A DNA stretch of 64,000 bases from Roseateles depolymerans (GCF_003387155.1 NZ_QUMT01000004.1:248001-312000), one strand, 5' to 3'. Positions 27,313 through 36,960 are shown, counted from the first letter of the stretch. The notes: generated by a model not told the origin, from the sequence alone. Numbers and translations are program-made.

Positions 27313-27996
27313 ATGACGCTTCTTCGCCTTTCAGGAGGCACCGATGTTGCCGGAATCGCGATTTTTGACATCGACGCGCTCTCCGCCAGCAGGCCAGAGG
27401 ATTCAACACTTGTAGCGCTGGAGGAATCCGGCCGGTTGATCCGTTTCCCCACAGGCGGAGATGGGGGTTACCTCCTTCACCTGTTTGTGGACGAACCGAT
27501 CCCGGAAGACCTTCAGCGCTATTGCCTCGCCGAAGACACGCTGACCGGCGGCTTCAAGACCGAGCAGGGCAACATCGCCTTCGGAGGCATCGAATCTGCG
27601 TTTGTCGGCTTCAAGCCGAACCGCAACATCAGAGCTGATGGAGCCATCCCGCCAGGCGAATATAGCTACACAGCGTTTCACACGGAATTCCCCGACGAGT
27701 TGGTCACCCGAACCCTGGAGGTTGAGGCGAATTCCACAGAGGTCTGGCTTTCACGCGCCCCCGTGGTCGTCTCGCTGGCAACGATTGCATTGGCCGTAGC
27801 GCTATCGGCGGCCCAGCGGTTTGCTCTGGTGGGTCTTGCGCTGCTGGTCGGCTATTTCGCAGTCAAACTCATTTGCAAGGCCCCCGCGTATCAAGACATC
27901 AAGTCCAGGCGTGAGGTCGCGCAGCTGGATCTGCCCAGCATCGTGGTGGAGCTTCGTCCAGCACCAGCCCGCGTCACGCTTCAGGCGTGCCGCTGA
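27313..27996 (+). CDS. Unknown 227-aa protein with a membrane segment
   Basis: The N-terminal 150 residues are soluble and beta-rich (VAGIAIFDIDALSASRPEDS, ESGRLIRFPTGGDGGYLLHL, TEQGNIAFGGIESAF). A hydrophobic region follows at about 150-190 (VVVSLATIALAVALSAAQRF, then ALVGLALLVGYFAVKLI), probably two membrane helices or a hairpin, and then a charged tail. AGGAGG occurs within the early coding region, so the start used is the first ATG but is not certain. Its 3' end overlaps the convergent 353-aa gene by 23 bases. The family is not recognised. Confidence 0.6.
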   Translation: MTLLRLSGGTDVAGIAIFDIDALSASRPEDSTLVALEESGRLIRFPTGGDGGYLLHLFVDEPIPEDLQRYCLAEDTLTGGFKTEQGNIAFGGIESAFVGFKPNRNIRADGAIPPGEYSYTAFHTEFPDELVTRTLEVEANSTEVWLSRAPVVVSLATIALAVALSAAQRFALVGLALLVGYFAVKLICKAPAYQDIKSRREVAQLDLPSIVVELRPAPARVTLQACR

Positions 27997-29035
27997 ACAG
28001 CAGCGTCCACGCTTGGCCGTCATACAGCGACGCCCCGTGCATGCCGGCCACCAGCATTTGCCGGCCATTCGGCGAAACGTCCAGGCGGTGCGCATGCACG
28101 GAAGTGTGGACGGGCATCGGATCACGCTGTGCGCGGTGAGCCGGCACCATGTCGCCGTTCTCCAGTACGAAGCAACCGGCTGAATCATTGGCGCAATACA
28201 ACCGGCCATTGAACCAGGCAGCATCCTGATAGGGCTGCATGTGCTGGCTCTGCACCACCCGCTGCCATTGGTCATCACGGCCCTTCCAGACAGAGCCGTG
28301 GATGTCGGTGATGTAGGCCGTTCCGTCGGGCGACACGGCTACGGTGTGCAAGCTCAGATCGGAGGGAAAGGGCAGCTCTCTCCAGACGCCTCTGCTGTAG
28401 CGCCACACGGCCCCGGCATGTCCAACGGCATAGAGGTCGTTATCGGCCAAGCCCGCCATGTCCAGGAAGGCGCATTCATCGATGGCGGCTTCCCACGTCT
28501 CTTCATCGGCGCTGCCCAGATCCGCCGGTAGAGGAATGCCCTCATGCTCGCGCCACTGCTGCGGTCCTTCCCGCTCAAAGACACGAAACGGCGTGCCCAG
28601 CGCAAACACCGTTGGGCCCACCCGCACGGTCTTGTAGATGGCACAGTCGAACTGCTCGTAAGCCTCCTCGGACAACTTGCGCACGTCGAAGGGAATGCCG
28701 TCTTCCTCACGACCCTTGTAAGCCTTGGGCTTGTAGGCATAGACCTCACGTGTGGCACCAACGGCGACGAATTCCGAGTCTCGCGGCGACCAGGCGCTGC
28801 TGAGCTGGCCTGCCACGCTGAGCCGGTTGACCGGCAGGGAGAAGAAACGGGATTCGGGCGGCTGGTCCAGCTTGACCGCCAGCAGCCAAATGTCGAAGCC
28901 GTCTTCCATGCGGTCATCGGCGCCCAGCTCCTCGAAGAGCAGGAAGCCCAGCCGACCCTCCTCGAAGCCGAGGGTGCAATCGCGCACCAGGTAGCCGTCC
29001 ATGAAGCGAGCCCAGGTTTCTTGATTGAATAGCAA
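27974..29035 (-). CDS. Unknown 353-aa protein, probable beta-propeller
   Basis: The start codon is TTG at 29033-29035: AAGGAG (complement of 29042-29047) lies 6 bases upstream and no ATG fits. The soluble protein contains repeated strands typical of a propeller: AGLADNDLYAVGHAGAVWRY, LHTVAVSPDGTAYITDIHGS, AWFNGRLYCANDSAGCFVLE and RLDVSPNGRQMLVAGMHGAS. The N-terminal part (ETWARFMDGYLVRDCTLGFE) is distinct. Similar stand-alone propeller proteins often have no known role and some act as toxin-immunity proteins; no such link is shown here. Confidence 0.65.
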   Translation of the reverse strand: MLFNQETWARFMDGYLVRDCTLGFEEGRLGFLLFEELGADDRMEDGFDIWLLAVKLDQPPESRFFSLPVNRLSVAGQLSSAWSPRDSEFVAVGATREVYAYKPKAYKGREEDGIPFDVRKLSEEAYEQFDCAIYKTVRVGPTVFALGTPFRVFEREGPQQWREHEGIPLPADLGSADEETWEAAIDECAFLDMAGLADNDLYAVGHAGAVWRYSRGVWRELPFPSDLSLHTVAVSPDGTAYITDIHGSVWKGRDDQWQRVVQSQHMQPYQDAAWFNGRLYCANDSAGCFVLENGDMVPAHRAQRDPMPVHTSVHAHRLDVSPNGRQMLVAGMHGASLYDGQAWTLLFSGTPEA

Positions 29036-29259
29036 TGCCGACTCCTTGATCCATCTTCAACGACCACCGCATGCGTGCGGTCCACTCCACCTCTGCTGGA
29101 TGCGAATCGCCCCGCCCCCATTCACGCATTGCCGGCGCCGCTCCATTCTGCGTCCCACCAATGCCGACACTGAGTAAAAGTCGGTGATTCTCCTCGGCAG
29201 CCCGTGCGACGTTGCCAGCCCACCGAGCCTGCGCGTCCGAACTGGCACACTCCCCGCTC

Positions 29260-30609
29260 ATGAGCAGCGTCTCCCACTCATACCGCTACCCCCATCCCTC
29301 GTTTGTCGCCACCCAGGACAAGCCGCGCCTGGTGCTCGCCACCTCCGCCACCGCTGAAACCCCCGCCCCCAACTTCTTCGAAGGTCAGCTGCGTTCACCC
29401 CGCATCGTGGCCGACATGCTCACGGCCGTCCACCTGACCGTCGGGGCCAGATTCTTCGTACCGCCCAACAGCGTCGCGCGCGCTGCCGCCTTGGCAGACC
29501 CGGTGGTGACTGCTGGCGGGGGCGTCTTGCGGTTCGAAGGCTTCTCGTCCTGCTGCAGCACCTACATTCGCGCCGACCTCCTGCCCGAGGCCTATGACGG
29601 GCAAGTGGTGGGCAAAGGCACCACCAACATCGACTTCAACGCGCCCATGCGGGCAGCATTGGCCGGCATTCGGGACGCGTCCGGCCTGGCACTCTCCGTG
29701 GGTCCCGACGCCCTGACGCTGCGGTCCGGCATCGCGGAAGTCACCGAACGCAAGGTCGAATTGCCGACCCGGTGGATACGCGGCATGGTGGAGGTGCAGT
29801 CCTACCAGGCTGCGATGCAGAAGCGCTTTGAAGTCTCAGCCCTCGAAGCCCTTCGCTTCCTGCGCACCCTGCCCAAGGCCTCGACGAGCCGCACACCGCT
29901 CTGGATTGCATCAGGGCCAAGGGGCCTCTACACCACCACCCGCCCCGTCGATGGCGGCGTACGGGTCACAGATACCCGCCGGCTCCGCGTCCTTCAAGCA
30001 CTGCTGCCGCAAGCCCTCACGCTCGCCGTCCATGCAGATGACACCCAACAGACCAGCGCCTGGGTCGTCGACTTCGGCACCGCGCGTCTCACACTGGCTC
30101 TGAGTGCCGAGGTCTGGCGCGGCTTCTCCGGCGAAGGCCAGGCCCTGCGGGCCCTGCTCGATGCAGGCACACGCGGCGCCCCGCTGCTGGCCCGCGTGCG
30201 CTCGGCACTGCAGTGGCAAGCCAGGCTCGATCCGCAGCTTCTGGCCGATGAATTGGCCCTCTGCCCTTCGCAGGTCGCCGATGCACTACGCGTGCTGGGT
30301 GCCAGCGGACTGGCCGGCTTCGACGTGACGGAGGGACTCTATTTCCACCGCGTGCTGCCGCTGGACCTCTCTGCCGTTGCCGACATGCATCCCCGTCTGG
30401 TCGATGCACAAGCCTTGATGGACGAAGGCGCCGTGACGGTTCTGAAGCGTGAACCGTTCGAAGCAACGGTGCGCAGCGGCGATCTCCTGCACCGCGTGCG
30501 CGACAAGGACGGTGAGCTGCACTGCACCTGCCCCTGGTTCGCCGCCCACCACGGCTTGCGAGGGCCCTGCAAGCATGTCCTGGCCGCCGAAGGCAGCCGC
30601 ATCCCGTAA
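29260..30609 (+). CDS. SWIM zinc-finger protein
   Basis: The 449-residue protein starts at the ATG at 29260 (MSSVSHSYRYPHPSF) rather than the longer frame. Most of it is uncharacterised alpha/beta sequence. The C-terminus carries a SWIM zinc finger, CxC...H...C-x-H: HCTCPWFAAHHGLRGPCKHV at about residues 425-445. SWIM domains bind zinc and may contact DNA or proteins. It precedes the DUF6493-like gene by 33 bases. SWIM and DUF6493-type genes are often neighbours in bacteria, frequently with MoxR ATPase and VWA genes, which are absent here. Confidence 0.8.
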   Translation: MSSVSHSYRYPHPSFVATQDKPRLVLATSATAETPAPNFFEGQLRSPRIVADMLTAVHLTVGARFFVPPNSVARAAALADPVVTAGGGVLRFEGFSSCCSTYIRADLLPEAYDGQVVGKGTTNIDFNAPMRAALAGIRDASGLALSVGPDALTLRSGIAEVTERKVELPTRWIRGMVEVQSYQAAMQKRFEVSALEALRFLRTLPKASTSRTPLWIASGPRGLYTTTRPVDGGVRVTDTRRLRVLQALLPQALTLAVHADDTQQTSAWVVDFGTARLTLALSAEVWRGFSGEGQALRALLDAGTRGAPLLARVRSALQWQARLDPQLLADELALCPSQVADALRVLGASGLAGFDVTEGLYFHRVLPLDLSAVADMHPRLVDAQALMDEGAVTVLKREPFEATVRSGDLLHRVRDKDGELHCTCPWFAAHHGLRGPCKHVLAAEGSRIP

Positions 30610-30642
30610 ATCCCAGACCGCGACCCGCTCCGCACGCCACCG

Positions 30643-33393
30643 ATGTTCAACCCCACCACACCGCTCGAATCCGCCATTGCTGCCGGTGATGCCGATCAGA
30701 CGCTGTCCCTGCTGCGCAGCGAAACCCCCGAGCAGCGGCGGTCGCATCGTGCCGGGCTGCTACGGATGCTCAAGTCGCTCGAGGACGCGGGTTGGAAAGT
30801 GGCCACCGGCACATGGACCGGAGACTCGATTGACCAGCAGGAGCTCAGCTTGTCGATCGCCATCGCGTTGTGCGGAACCGCCAGGGATGTGATGGACGCG
30901 CGCGTGGACATTGATCTCCTTATTGAACTGGGTCGCGAGTTCCACCCGCGCTGCCTGGATGAACTGGCGGACACCTTCCTGAAGGCTTCACCCAACCGGA
31001 TAGAAGCCGTGCAGCAATTGATCGGAGCGGGACTGGTTTCTCGCCCAGACACGGACGACTACATCCTGGGCCTCATCGCATTGCCCCGTGTCATCCGCAG
31101 CACCCAAGGCCTGAAGGCATTGTTCGATGCGGACCCAGGGCTGCGCCCGCTGCTGCTGCGCGTCTTCGAGATCGAAGGCACGACCGAGTGCAGCCTCGCG
31201 TCCTCCGACCAATACAACCGTGTCCATGGACTGGACTGGGTGACGCTGTTGCTGTCCATGGCGGACGATGGACTGACGACCCGCGCCGAGCTGCTGGACC
31301 TGACGCTTGGCGCGCTCGAAAAGGATTGGCCGCAGTACCGCTCGGGCTGGTTCTCTCGCTTTCATGCGGTACTGGACCCAGATGCCGCCACCCTGCGGGC
31401 CCGCTTGCCGCGCTACCTCGCCCTGTGTGCCAGCCGCATCCCGCCGACAGTCGCCCTGGCCCTGCAGGCGCTCAAGACCATGGACCTCGCGGCCCCCATC
31501 GACGCGGACGCCTTGCTCAATGCGTTGCGACCGGTCATGGCGTCGTCGATCAAGGGCCAACTGGAGGCCGCGATGAAGCTGCTGGATCGACTGGTCGCAC
31601 GTCAGCCCGAACGCCGACTGTCGACCTCCTCGCTGGTGGCGATGGCGCTGCTGCACGATTCCGCCGCTGCGCAGGCCAGCGTGCTGGAGAGACTGAAATC
31701 CTGGGGCGTCGACCAAGCGACACGTCAGCAGCTCTCGGACTTTGTGGCGACCGTGGCTGCCGTCAACCGACCGCAACTGCTGCAATTGATTGGAGAGGCA
31801 CCGACGGCTGTCGCTGCCGATGTGAACGCCTCCGCAGCCCATGCATCGCCCTCTGCGCCCTGTGCAGCCTCCTCGCCATTACCCACCGCGCATCCGCTGG
31901 ACGACGCCCGTAGGCTGCCCCGCTTCGACGATCTGCACGAACTGGTCGAATGCATCGCGCATGTGTTTGAGAACGCCACTGACGTCGATGCATTTGAGCG
32001 ATGCGTTGCTGAATTGGTCCGCATCACACCGCTGGCCGAGGACGACAGGCCGCTGTTTGGTCCCGTGCGCAAGCACGCAGCGCGTGTCAAACCGCTGCTC
32101 CCGCGCGAGTTGGCCCGGCTGCTGATCTATGTGCTCGACGGGGTGCGGACCCCGGGGTACGCGAATCAGGACCATGGTGGCAACCTCAGTCCGGTGGAAT
32201 CGCTTCTGAATGAACGCATCGACGCGCTGATGGACCTCGCGGCCCAAGGGCGCGGCCTTGTGCCCTTGTCCGCACCGACGCATCAAGGCGGCTACATCGC
32301 AGCTGAGGCCTTCATCGACCGGGTGGCGCAACATGGGGCCGCCAACGCCGTCTCCACGGAGCTGGAACAGGTGGCAGGCCTGCTGCGCCTGATGCCCATC
32401 GTGGGGCACGACGAAGCGCCCGCCCTTCGCGCGCGAGCCCGCGCGTTGGTGGACGCCCCGCTCACGCGGGCTCTCCGTTATGCACTCGGAGACGAGCTCA
32501 CGCCCGACACGCACCGGGAACTCTTCGCGGCTGCGGCGCGCATCCGGCACCCGCGGGAGGACGACCTTGTTCTGGATGGCTGCCATCCCAACCTCGGACC
32601 GGACGGGGCGCTCATGGCCCGTCCAACATGGCGGGTCCATACCCACTTGCATCGATATGGCGACAAGACGACGACCTACTACGACCTGCAGGTGGACACT
32701 CCGCCCGTCCCCGCTCAAACACCCAGCACCCGGCTTGCAGTCCGGCGCCACCCGCCCGGCCCGAACGCACGCGAGCACTATCGCTGGTGGAGCTTTGCAG
32801 GGATCGACGAGGGAGCCGTTCGCTATTCAGCCACCTTGCTGCCGTCTGACCCTGAAGCCTTTTTCGCGGATGGGGTCCGTGCCGTCGGCAACAACCTCGA
32901 TTGGTCAGAGGCGCAGTGGCAGAACCGTGCTTATCTGGATCGACTGCTCGATCCGGTGACGGCCATGACACCGATGGCCTGCCTGCTGCTGGTGCTGGCG
33001 CTGTTCGGCAAGGAGCCGGGACAGACAGCGATCGCGGTGGATGCATGGGTGGCGGCCCACACCGAGGGCCGCTTGAGTTCCGCGCAGTTGCTGGTGGAGC
33101 CGCTCACAGTGCTGATCGCCTCGCCGCTGGTCAAGCCGGCGCGGCTGCACAAGAGTCTTCAAGCGGCCCTGCGCATCGATGCGCGCATGCAGGCGCTAGT
33201 CTTTGAGCTGCTGTGTGCGGCGGTCACGGTGAATCCGGAAGGCCCGCCCCGGGATATGGCGCTGTTGCTGAGCCTGTTGCTCGAGCTGAAAGTCGATGGC
33301 GCCAGGCCACTGCCACCGGACGTGCAGTCAAGCCTGTCGCAGATGAAGTTGAGCGGTCAGGCCAAGCAGCTGAGGGCACAACTGCTGGCGTGA
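30643..33393 (+). CDS. DUF6493-like large helical protein
   Basis: The 916-residue protein is mostly helical and repeat-like: TTPLESAIAAGDADQTLSLL at the start, then long runs of HEAT-like helices (PTVALALQALKTMDLAAPID, SSIKGQLEAAMKLLDRLVAR). A Pro/Ala-rich linker lies near 390-415 and a second block extends to the C-terminus (MTPMACLLLVLALFGKEPGQ). The assignment to the DUF6493 type rests on this architecture and its place behind a SWIM zinc-finger gene. Function is unknown; a scaffold or chaperone-like role with the SWIM protein is plausible. Confidence 0.65.
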   Translation: MFNPTTPLESAIAAGDADQTLSLLRSETPEQRRSHRAGLLRMLKSLEDAGWKVATGTWTGDSIDQQELSLSIAIALCGTARDVMDARVDIDLLIELGREFHPRCLDELADTFLKASPNRIEAVQQLIGAGLVSRPDTDDYILGLIALPRVIRSTQGLKALFDADPGLRPLLLRVFEIEGTTECSLASSDQYNRVHGLDWVTLLLSMADDGLTTRAELLDLTLGALEKDWPQYRSGWFSRFHAVLDPDAATLRARLPRYLALCASRIPPTVALALQALKTMDLAAPIDADALLNALRPVMASSIKGQLEAAMKLLDRLVARQPERRLSTSSLVAMALLHDSAAAQASVLERLKSWGVDQATRQQLSDFVATVAAVNRPQLLQLIGEAPTAVAADVNASAAHASPSAPCAASSPLPTAHPLDDARRLPRFDDLHELVECIAHVFENATDVDAFERCVAELVRITPLAEDDRPLFGPVRKHAARVKPLLPRELARLLIYVLDGVRTPGYANQDHGGNLSPVESLLNERIDALMDLAAQGRGLVPLSAPTHQGGYIAAEAFIDRVAQHGAANAVSTELEQVAGLLRLMPIVGHDEAPALRARARALVDAPLTRALRYALGDELTPDTHRELFAAAARIRHPREDDLVLDGCHPNLGPDGALMARPTWRVHTHLHRYGDKTTTYYDLQVDTPPVPAQTPSTRLAVRRHPPGPNAREHYRWWSFAGIDEGAVRYSATLLPSDPEAFFADGVRAVGNNLDWSEAQWQNRAYLDRLLDPVTAMTPMACLLLVLALFGKEPGQTAIAVDAWVAAHTEGRLSSAQLLVEPLTVLIASPLVKPARLHKSLQAALRIDARMQALVFELLCAAVTVNPEGPPRDMALLLSLLLELKVDGARPLPPDVQSSLSQMKLSGQAKQLRAQLLA

Positions 33394-33471
33394 GGGGACT
33401 CTTGGCCAGGACCTGCGTGGAGAAGTGACAATGACCCTCCAGCTGGAAACCGGCACACGAAAGGATCTACG

Positions 33472-34134
33472 TTGAGAGACGAAGATTTTGAGGCGTTCAT
33501 CGAGGAGTTCGGTGAAGCAGAGGACACCTTGCCCATCGCAGCAACGGATATCGATCGATGGCATGGAAAACTCCCCGAAGCCTTGCTTCAGTACTGGCGC
33601 GAAGAGGGATGGGGCCGCTACGCCCAGGGGCGATTCTGGCTGGTCAATCCAAGCGACTACACGGACATCCTGAAGGCGTGGCTGAAAGACTCGCCCCTGG
33701 AACAGATCGATTCATTCCATGTCATCGCTCGCACCGGCTTTGGCAAGCTCTACCTCTGTGGGGAGAAGTCCGGCCAGTCCGCAGTGATCAATGGCGCCAC
33801 TCATGCGGTCTTTGCGCTGCCGAATGCATTGAAGCCAAAAACGCCGGAGCGGCGAGACCTGTCGATACGTGTGTTCCTGGGCGTGGACCAGGACGAATGC
33901 GATCTTGACGACGAAGATGGCCTGCCCTTGTTCGCCAGAGCCGTCCAGCAACTCGGGCCACTGGACGCCGATGAGGTCTACGGTTTTGAGCCCGCGCTTG
34001 TGGTCGGAGGTCGGATGCGGCTTGAAAACCTTCGACGACTGAAGCTTGACCAGCACCTCACCATCCTGCGGCAGCTCGCCGCCCCGTCCATGCCGTTCTC
34101 TGGCGAGGCCGTCGCGCGGCTGCTGAACGGCTAG
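33472..34134 (+). CDS. Probable T6SS immunity protein (GAD-like/DUF1851, Tdi1 type)
   Basis: The start is TTG at 33472-33474, with GAAAGGA six bases before it; the only nearby ATG is out of frame. The 220 residues match the GAD-like plus DUF1851 architecture of immunity proteins such as Tdi1, which protects Agrobacterium from the DNase effector Tde1. Segments include AATDIDRWHGKLPEALLQYW, REEGWGRYAQGRFWLVNPSD and HVIARTGFGKLYLCGEKSG. No effector or secretion gene lies nearby, so it is an orphan that may protect against effectors of other cells. Its stop overlaps that of the convergent AraC gene within CTAG. Confidence 0.75.
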   Translation: MRDEDFEAFIEEFGEAEDTLPIAATDIDRWHGKLPEALLQYWREEGWGRYAQGRFWLVNPSDYTDILKAWLKDSPLEQIDSFHVIARTGFGKLYLCGEKSGQSAVINGATHAVFALPNALKPKTPERRDLSIRVFLGVDQDECDLDDEDGLPLFARAVQQLGPLDADEVYGFEPALVVGGRMRLENLRRLKLDQHLTILRQLAAPSMPFSGEAVARLLNG

Positions 34135-35027
34135 ACGGAAGGCGCATGCATCTTGATGGCCGCTGAGAGTCGCAAAGCGTCCTTCGCCGGTGGCAGCCCA
34201 AATGCGCGCCCATACTCCCGACTGAATTGGGTGGGACTTCCGTATCCCACCTCGTAAGCGACCGCCGTGACGTTCATCCCTGCGGCCAAGAGACGCTTGC
34301 GCGCTTCAAGCAGACGCAACTGTTTCTGATACTGAAGCGGGCTCAGCGAGGTCACTGCCTTGAAGTGCCTGTGGAACGCTGACAAGCTCATGGCGGCTTC
34401 CTTGGCGAGATCCTCGACCACCAACGGTTGGGCAAAGTCCCGGCGGATGCGTTGGATGACTGTGTGGATCCGCGCCAGAGCGGAATCTGGCGTGGCGATA
34501 TCCCGCAGCATCCATCCCATGGGCCCCTGCAAGACGCGATAGAGGATCTCGCGCTCGAAAGCTGGTGCCAGAGCCGGGATGTCAGCGGGTCTGTCCATCA
34601 ATCGCAGCATCCGTACCCATGCGTCCAGCAAATCAGGCGTCACAGGCGCCACTGAGAAGGCCTGGCTGGACGTCGTGGGCGCACGCTCCGGCAGCGCCGA
34701 TAACAGGTCCGCCAGGACCGCTGGGCTCAGCGTCAGCGCCACCGCCAGATACGGTTCGCCGTCTGCTGCCGACCGCACAGCACCTGAGGCCGGCAAGTCC
34801 ACCGACATGACGAAGTAGGTGGCGGGGTCATAGTGCAAGGCCTGGTCGCCCACGGTCAATGTCTTCCCACCTCTCAGAATCAGGTTGACCATCGGTTCGT
34901 ACACCAGCGCCAGCTCATGTTCCGGGATGTGGCCCTGAACCATGAATACACGCGGGATGCCGGTGGGCGTGGGACGGTTCTCCGCGCGGCTGGCGAGTGT
35001 TCGGAGTTCATCGAGTGGCTCGGTCAT
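34131..35027 (-). CDS. AraC-family transcriptional regulator
   Basis: The likely 298-residue protein (start MTEPLDELRTLASRAENRPT; a longer frame reaches 35117) has an N-terminal cupin-like AraC_N domain (EHELALVYEPMVNLILRGGK) and a C-terminal double helix-turn-helix: EDLAKEAAMSLSAFHRHFKA and VTAVAYEVGYGSPTQFSREY. It diverges from the SDR gene at 35176 with about 150 bases between, which is the usual arrangement for regulation of that gene. Confidence 0.92.
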   Translation of the reverse strand: MTEPLDELRTLASRAENRPTPTGIPRVFMVQGHIPEHELALVYEPMVNLILRGGKTLTVGDQALHYDPATYFVMSVDLPASGAVRSAADGEPYLAVALTLSPAVLADLLSALPERAPTTSSQAFSVAPVTPDLLDAWVRMLRLMDRPADIPALAPAFEREILYRVLQGPMGWMLRDIATPDSALARIHTVIQRIRRDFAQPLVVEDLAKEAAMSLSAFHRHFKAVTSLSPLQYQKQLRLLEARKRLLAAGMNVTAVAYEVGYGSPTQFSREYGRAFGLPPAKDALRLSAAIKMHAPSV

Positions 35028-35175
35028 GACGAGTGGGAGATCGATTCGCCCGGCGCCCGATTGGGCCCAAACGGCGTGCAGGAATGGGCAGGAATGCGGC
35101 AGAAACGGTTGGGACACAGATTGGCCGCTTCCCTATCGTTCAGTCACCCCAATCCCTCAGTTCCTGGAGCATTCA

Positions 35176-35928
35176 ATGAGTCAAAGCAAAGTGGTCGTGA
35201 TCACCGGTGGCAGCCGCGGCATCGGCGCCAAGACAGCCATCGAAGCGTCACGTCGTGGCTTTGGTGTCATTCTCACCTACAACGCCCATCCGGAAGCGGC
35301 GCACGACGTGGTGGCAGCCATCGAAGCGGCCGGTGGCAAGGCAGTCGCGCTGGCGCTGAACGTGGCCGCTGCTGCCAGCTTCGCCGACTTCCGTGCCGAC
35401 GTGCAAGACGCGCTTGCGAAGACCTGGAACGTCTCGCATCTGTCTGGCCTCGTGAACAACGCCGGCTACGGTTTGTTCCAACCGATCGCCACCGTGACCG
35501 AGGCGCAGTTCGATGGGCTGTTCAATGTCCATCTCAAAGGCCCCTTCTTCCTCACGCAAGCGCTGCTGCCGCTCCTTGAGAACGGGTCGAGCATCGTGAA
35601 CCTGACCAGCGCCACCACCCGCGTGGCCACTGCCGGCGTGGCGCCCTACGCCGCGTTCAAGGGGGGCCTTCAAGTGCTGACGCGTTACATGGCCAAGGAG
35701 TGGGGGGAACGCGGCATTCGCGTCAATTCCGTGTCTCCAGGCCCCATCCGCACCGAGCTGGGGGGTGGCCTCAACGAAGACTTCGAAGCGCTGCTGTCCT
35801 CCCAAACGGCTCTGGGCCGCGTCGGCGAGCCTGAGGAGGTCGCGCGCGTCATCACGACACTGCTCAGTCAGGACAGTGGCTGGATCAACGCGCAGGACCT
35901 CGAAGTGTCTGGCGGGTACGTGGTCTGA
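35176..35928 (+). CDS. Short-chain dehydrogenase/reductase
   Basis: The 250-residue NAD(P)-dependent oxidoreductase starts MSQSKVVVITGGSRGIGAKT with the TGxxxGIG cofactor motif. It has NNAG (SGLVNNAGYG), the catalytic Ser in VNLTSATTR and the YxxxK motif in PYAAFKGG. The C-terminus SGGYVV is typical. A longer in-frame extension to 34942 is rejected because it runs antisense to the AraC gene and lacks SDR features. The divergent AraC gene probably controls it. The substrate is unknown. Confidence 0.93.
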   Translation: MSQSKVVVITGGSRGIGAKTAIEASRRGFGVILTYNAHPEAAHDVVAAIEAAGGKAVALALNVAAAASFADFRADVQDALAKTWNVSHLSGLVNNAGYGLFQPIATVTEAQFDGLFNVHLKGPFFLTQALLPLLENGSSIVNLTSATTRVATAGVAPYAAFKGGLQVLTRYMAKEWGERGIRVNSVSPGPIRTELGGGLNEDFEALLSSQTALGRVGEPEEVARVITTLLSQDSGWINAQDLEVSGGYVV

Positions 35929-35940
35929 TCTGCCCCGGCC

Positions 35941-36960
35941 TCAACCGCGGATCGTGACCGCCACCTTGCCCCGGTTCCGCGGAGACGCCATCTGCGCAAA
36001 AGCTTCGTTCACCTGGGCCAATCCAAAACGCCTGTCGGAGAGGATGGGCCGCAGCGCGCCACTGCGGGCCAATCTTGCGGCCTGCTGCAGGATGTCGCCG
36101 TGGTGGCTCAACCCTTTGCCAGTCAGCAGCGGAAGCAAGGTGAACACGCCGGAGTAGGTGGCTCCCCGGAAGGACAGCGGTGCCAACGAATGGGTGCCCC
36201 AGCCCAGCGACGTCACCACGTGCCCGGTATAGGTGCGCACAGCCGCAAAAGAGGCGTCGATGGTCTTTCCTCCGACCGTGTCATACACGATATCGAAGCC
36301 TTCCCCTTGAGTGGCGCGAGTGACGTAGCCTTCCACCGTCTCGTTCTCGTAATCGATGGGCGTCGCGCCAAGGGCTTGGATCACCTCATGCTGGGAAGCG
36401 GTTCCAGTCGCCCAGACCTCGGCACCAAAGGACTTGGCGATCTGAATCGCGATGTGTCCCACGCCGCCCGCACCACCGTGCACGAGCACCTTGTCTCCGG
36501 CCTTGACCTGGGCCCGATCGACCAGTCCTTCCCAGGCTGTGATGAACACCAGCGGGAGCACAGCAGCCTCCTGCCAGGTGAGCTCTTCCGGTTTGAGCGC
36601 AAGCAGCCGGGCATCGGCAGCGATGTACTCGCTGAGCGTGCCCGGGTGACCGCCCACGCCACCGACCATCCCAAACACTTCGTCGCCAACGTGGAAGGCT
36701 GTCACGTCTGGCGCCACAGCAACAACAACACCGGCCATGTCCAGCCCAATGGTCGAGGGAAGGCGCTGCTGGGCATGTTCTGCCTGATCCGCGCGGATCT
36801 TGCCGTCCAGCGGATTGATGCCGGCGGCCATGACTCGGACCAGCAGGTGGCCAGCGTCGAGCTCGGGGATGGGTCGCTGGTCGATAACCAGATCGGCGCC
36901 AGCGCTTGGGGCGATCGCGACCTTCATCGTCGCAGGAATGGGAGAGAAAGCGGTTGTCAT
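35941..36960 (-). CDS. Zinc-independent NADP-dependent quinone oxidoreductase (MDR family)
   Basis: The 339-residue protein (start MTTAFSPIPATMKVAIAPSA) has the GroES-like N-terminal domain (INPLDGKIR, GLDMAGVVVAVAPDVTAFHV, GDEVFGMVGG) and a Rossmann domain with KAGDKVLVHGGAGGVGHIAI. No zinc ligands are present, as in quinone oxidoreductases and enoyl reductases of this group. It lies 12 bases from the convergent SDR gene and downstream of a same-strand LysR regulator, which may control it. Confidence 0.93.
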   Translation of the reverse strand: MTTAFSPIPATMKVAIAPSAGADLVIDQRPIPELDAGHLLVRVMAAGINPLDGKIRADQAEHAQQRLPSTIGLDMAGVVVAVAPDVTAFHVGDEVFGMVGGVGGHPGTLSEYIAADARLLALKPEELTWQEAAVLPLVFITAWEGLVDRAQVKAGDKVLVHGGAGGVGHIAIQIAKSFGAEVWATGTASQHEVIQALGATPIDYENETVEGYVTRATQGEGFDIVYDTVGGKTIDASFAAVRTYTGHVVTSLGWGTHSLAPLSFRGATYSGVFTLLPLLTGKGLSHHGDILQQAARLARSGALRPILSDRRFGLAQVNEAFAQMASPRNRGKVAVTIRG

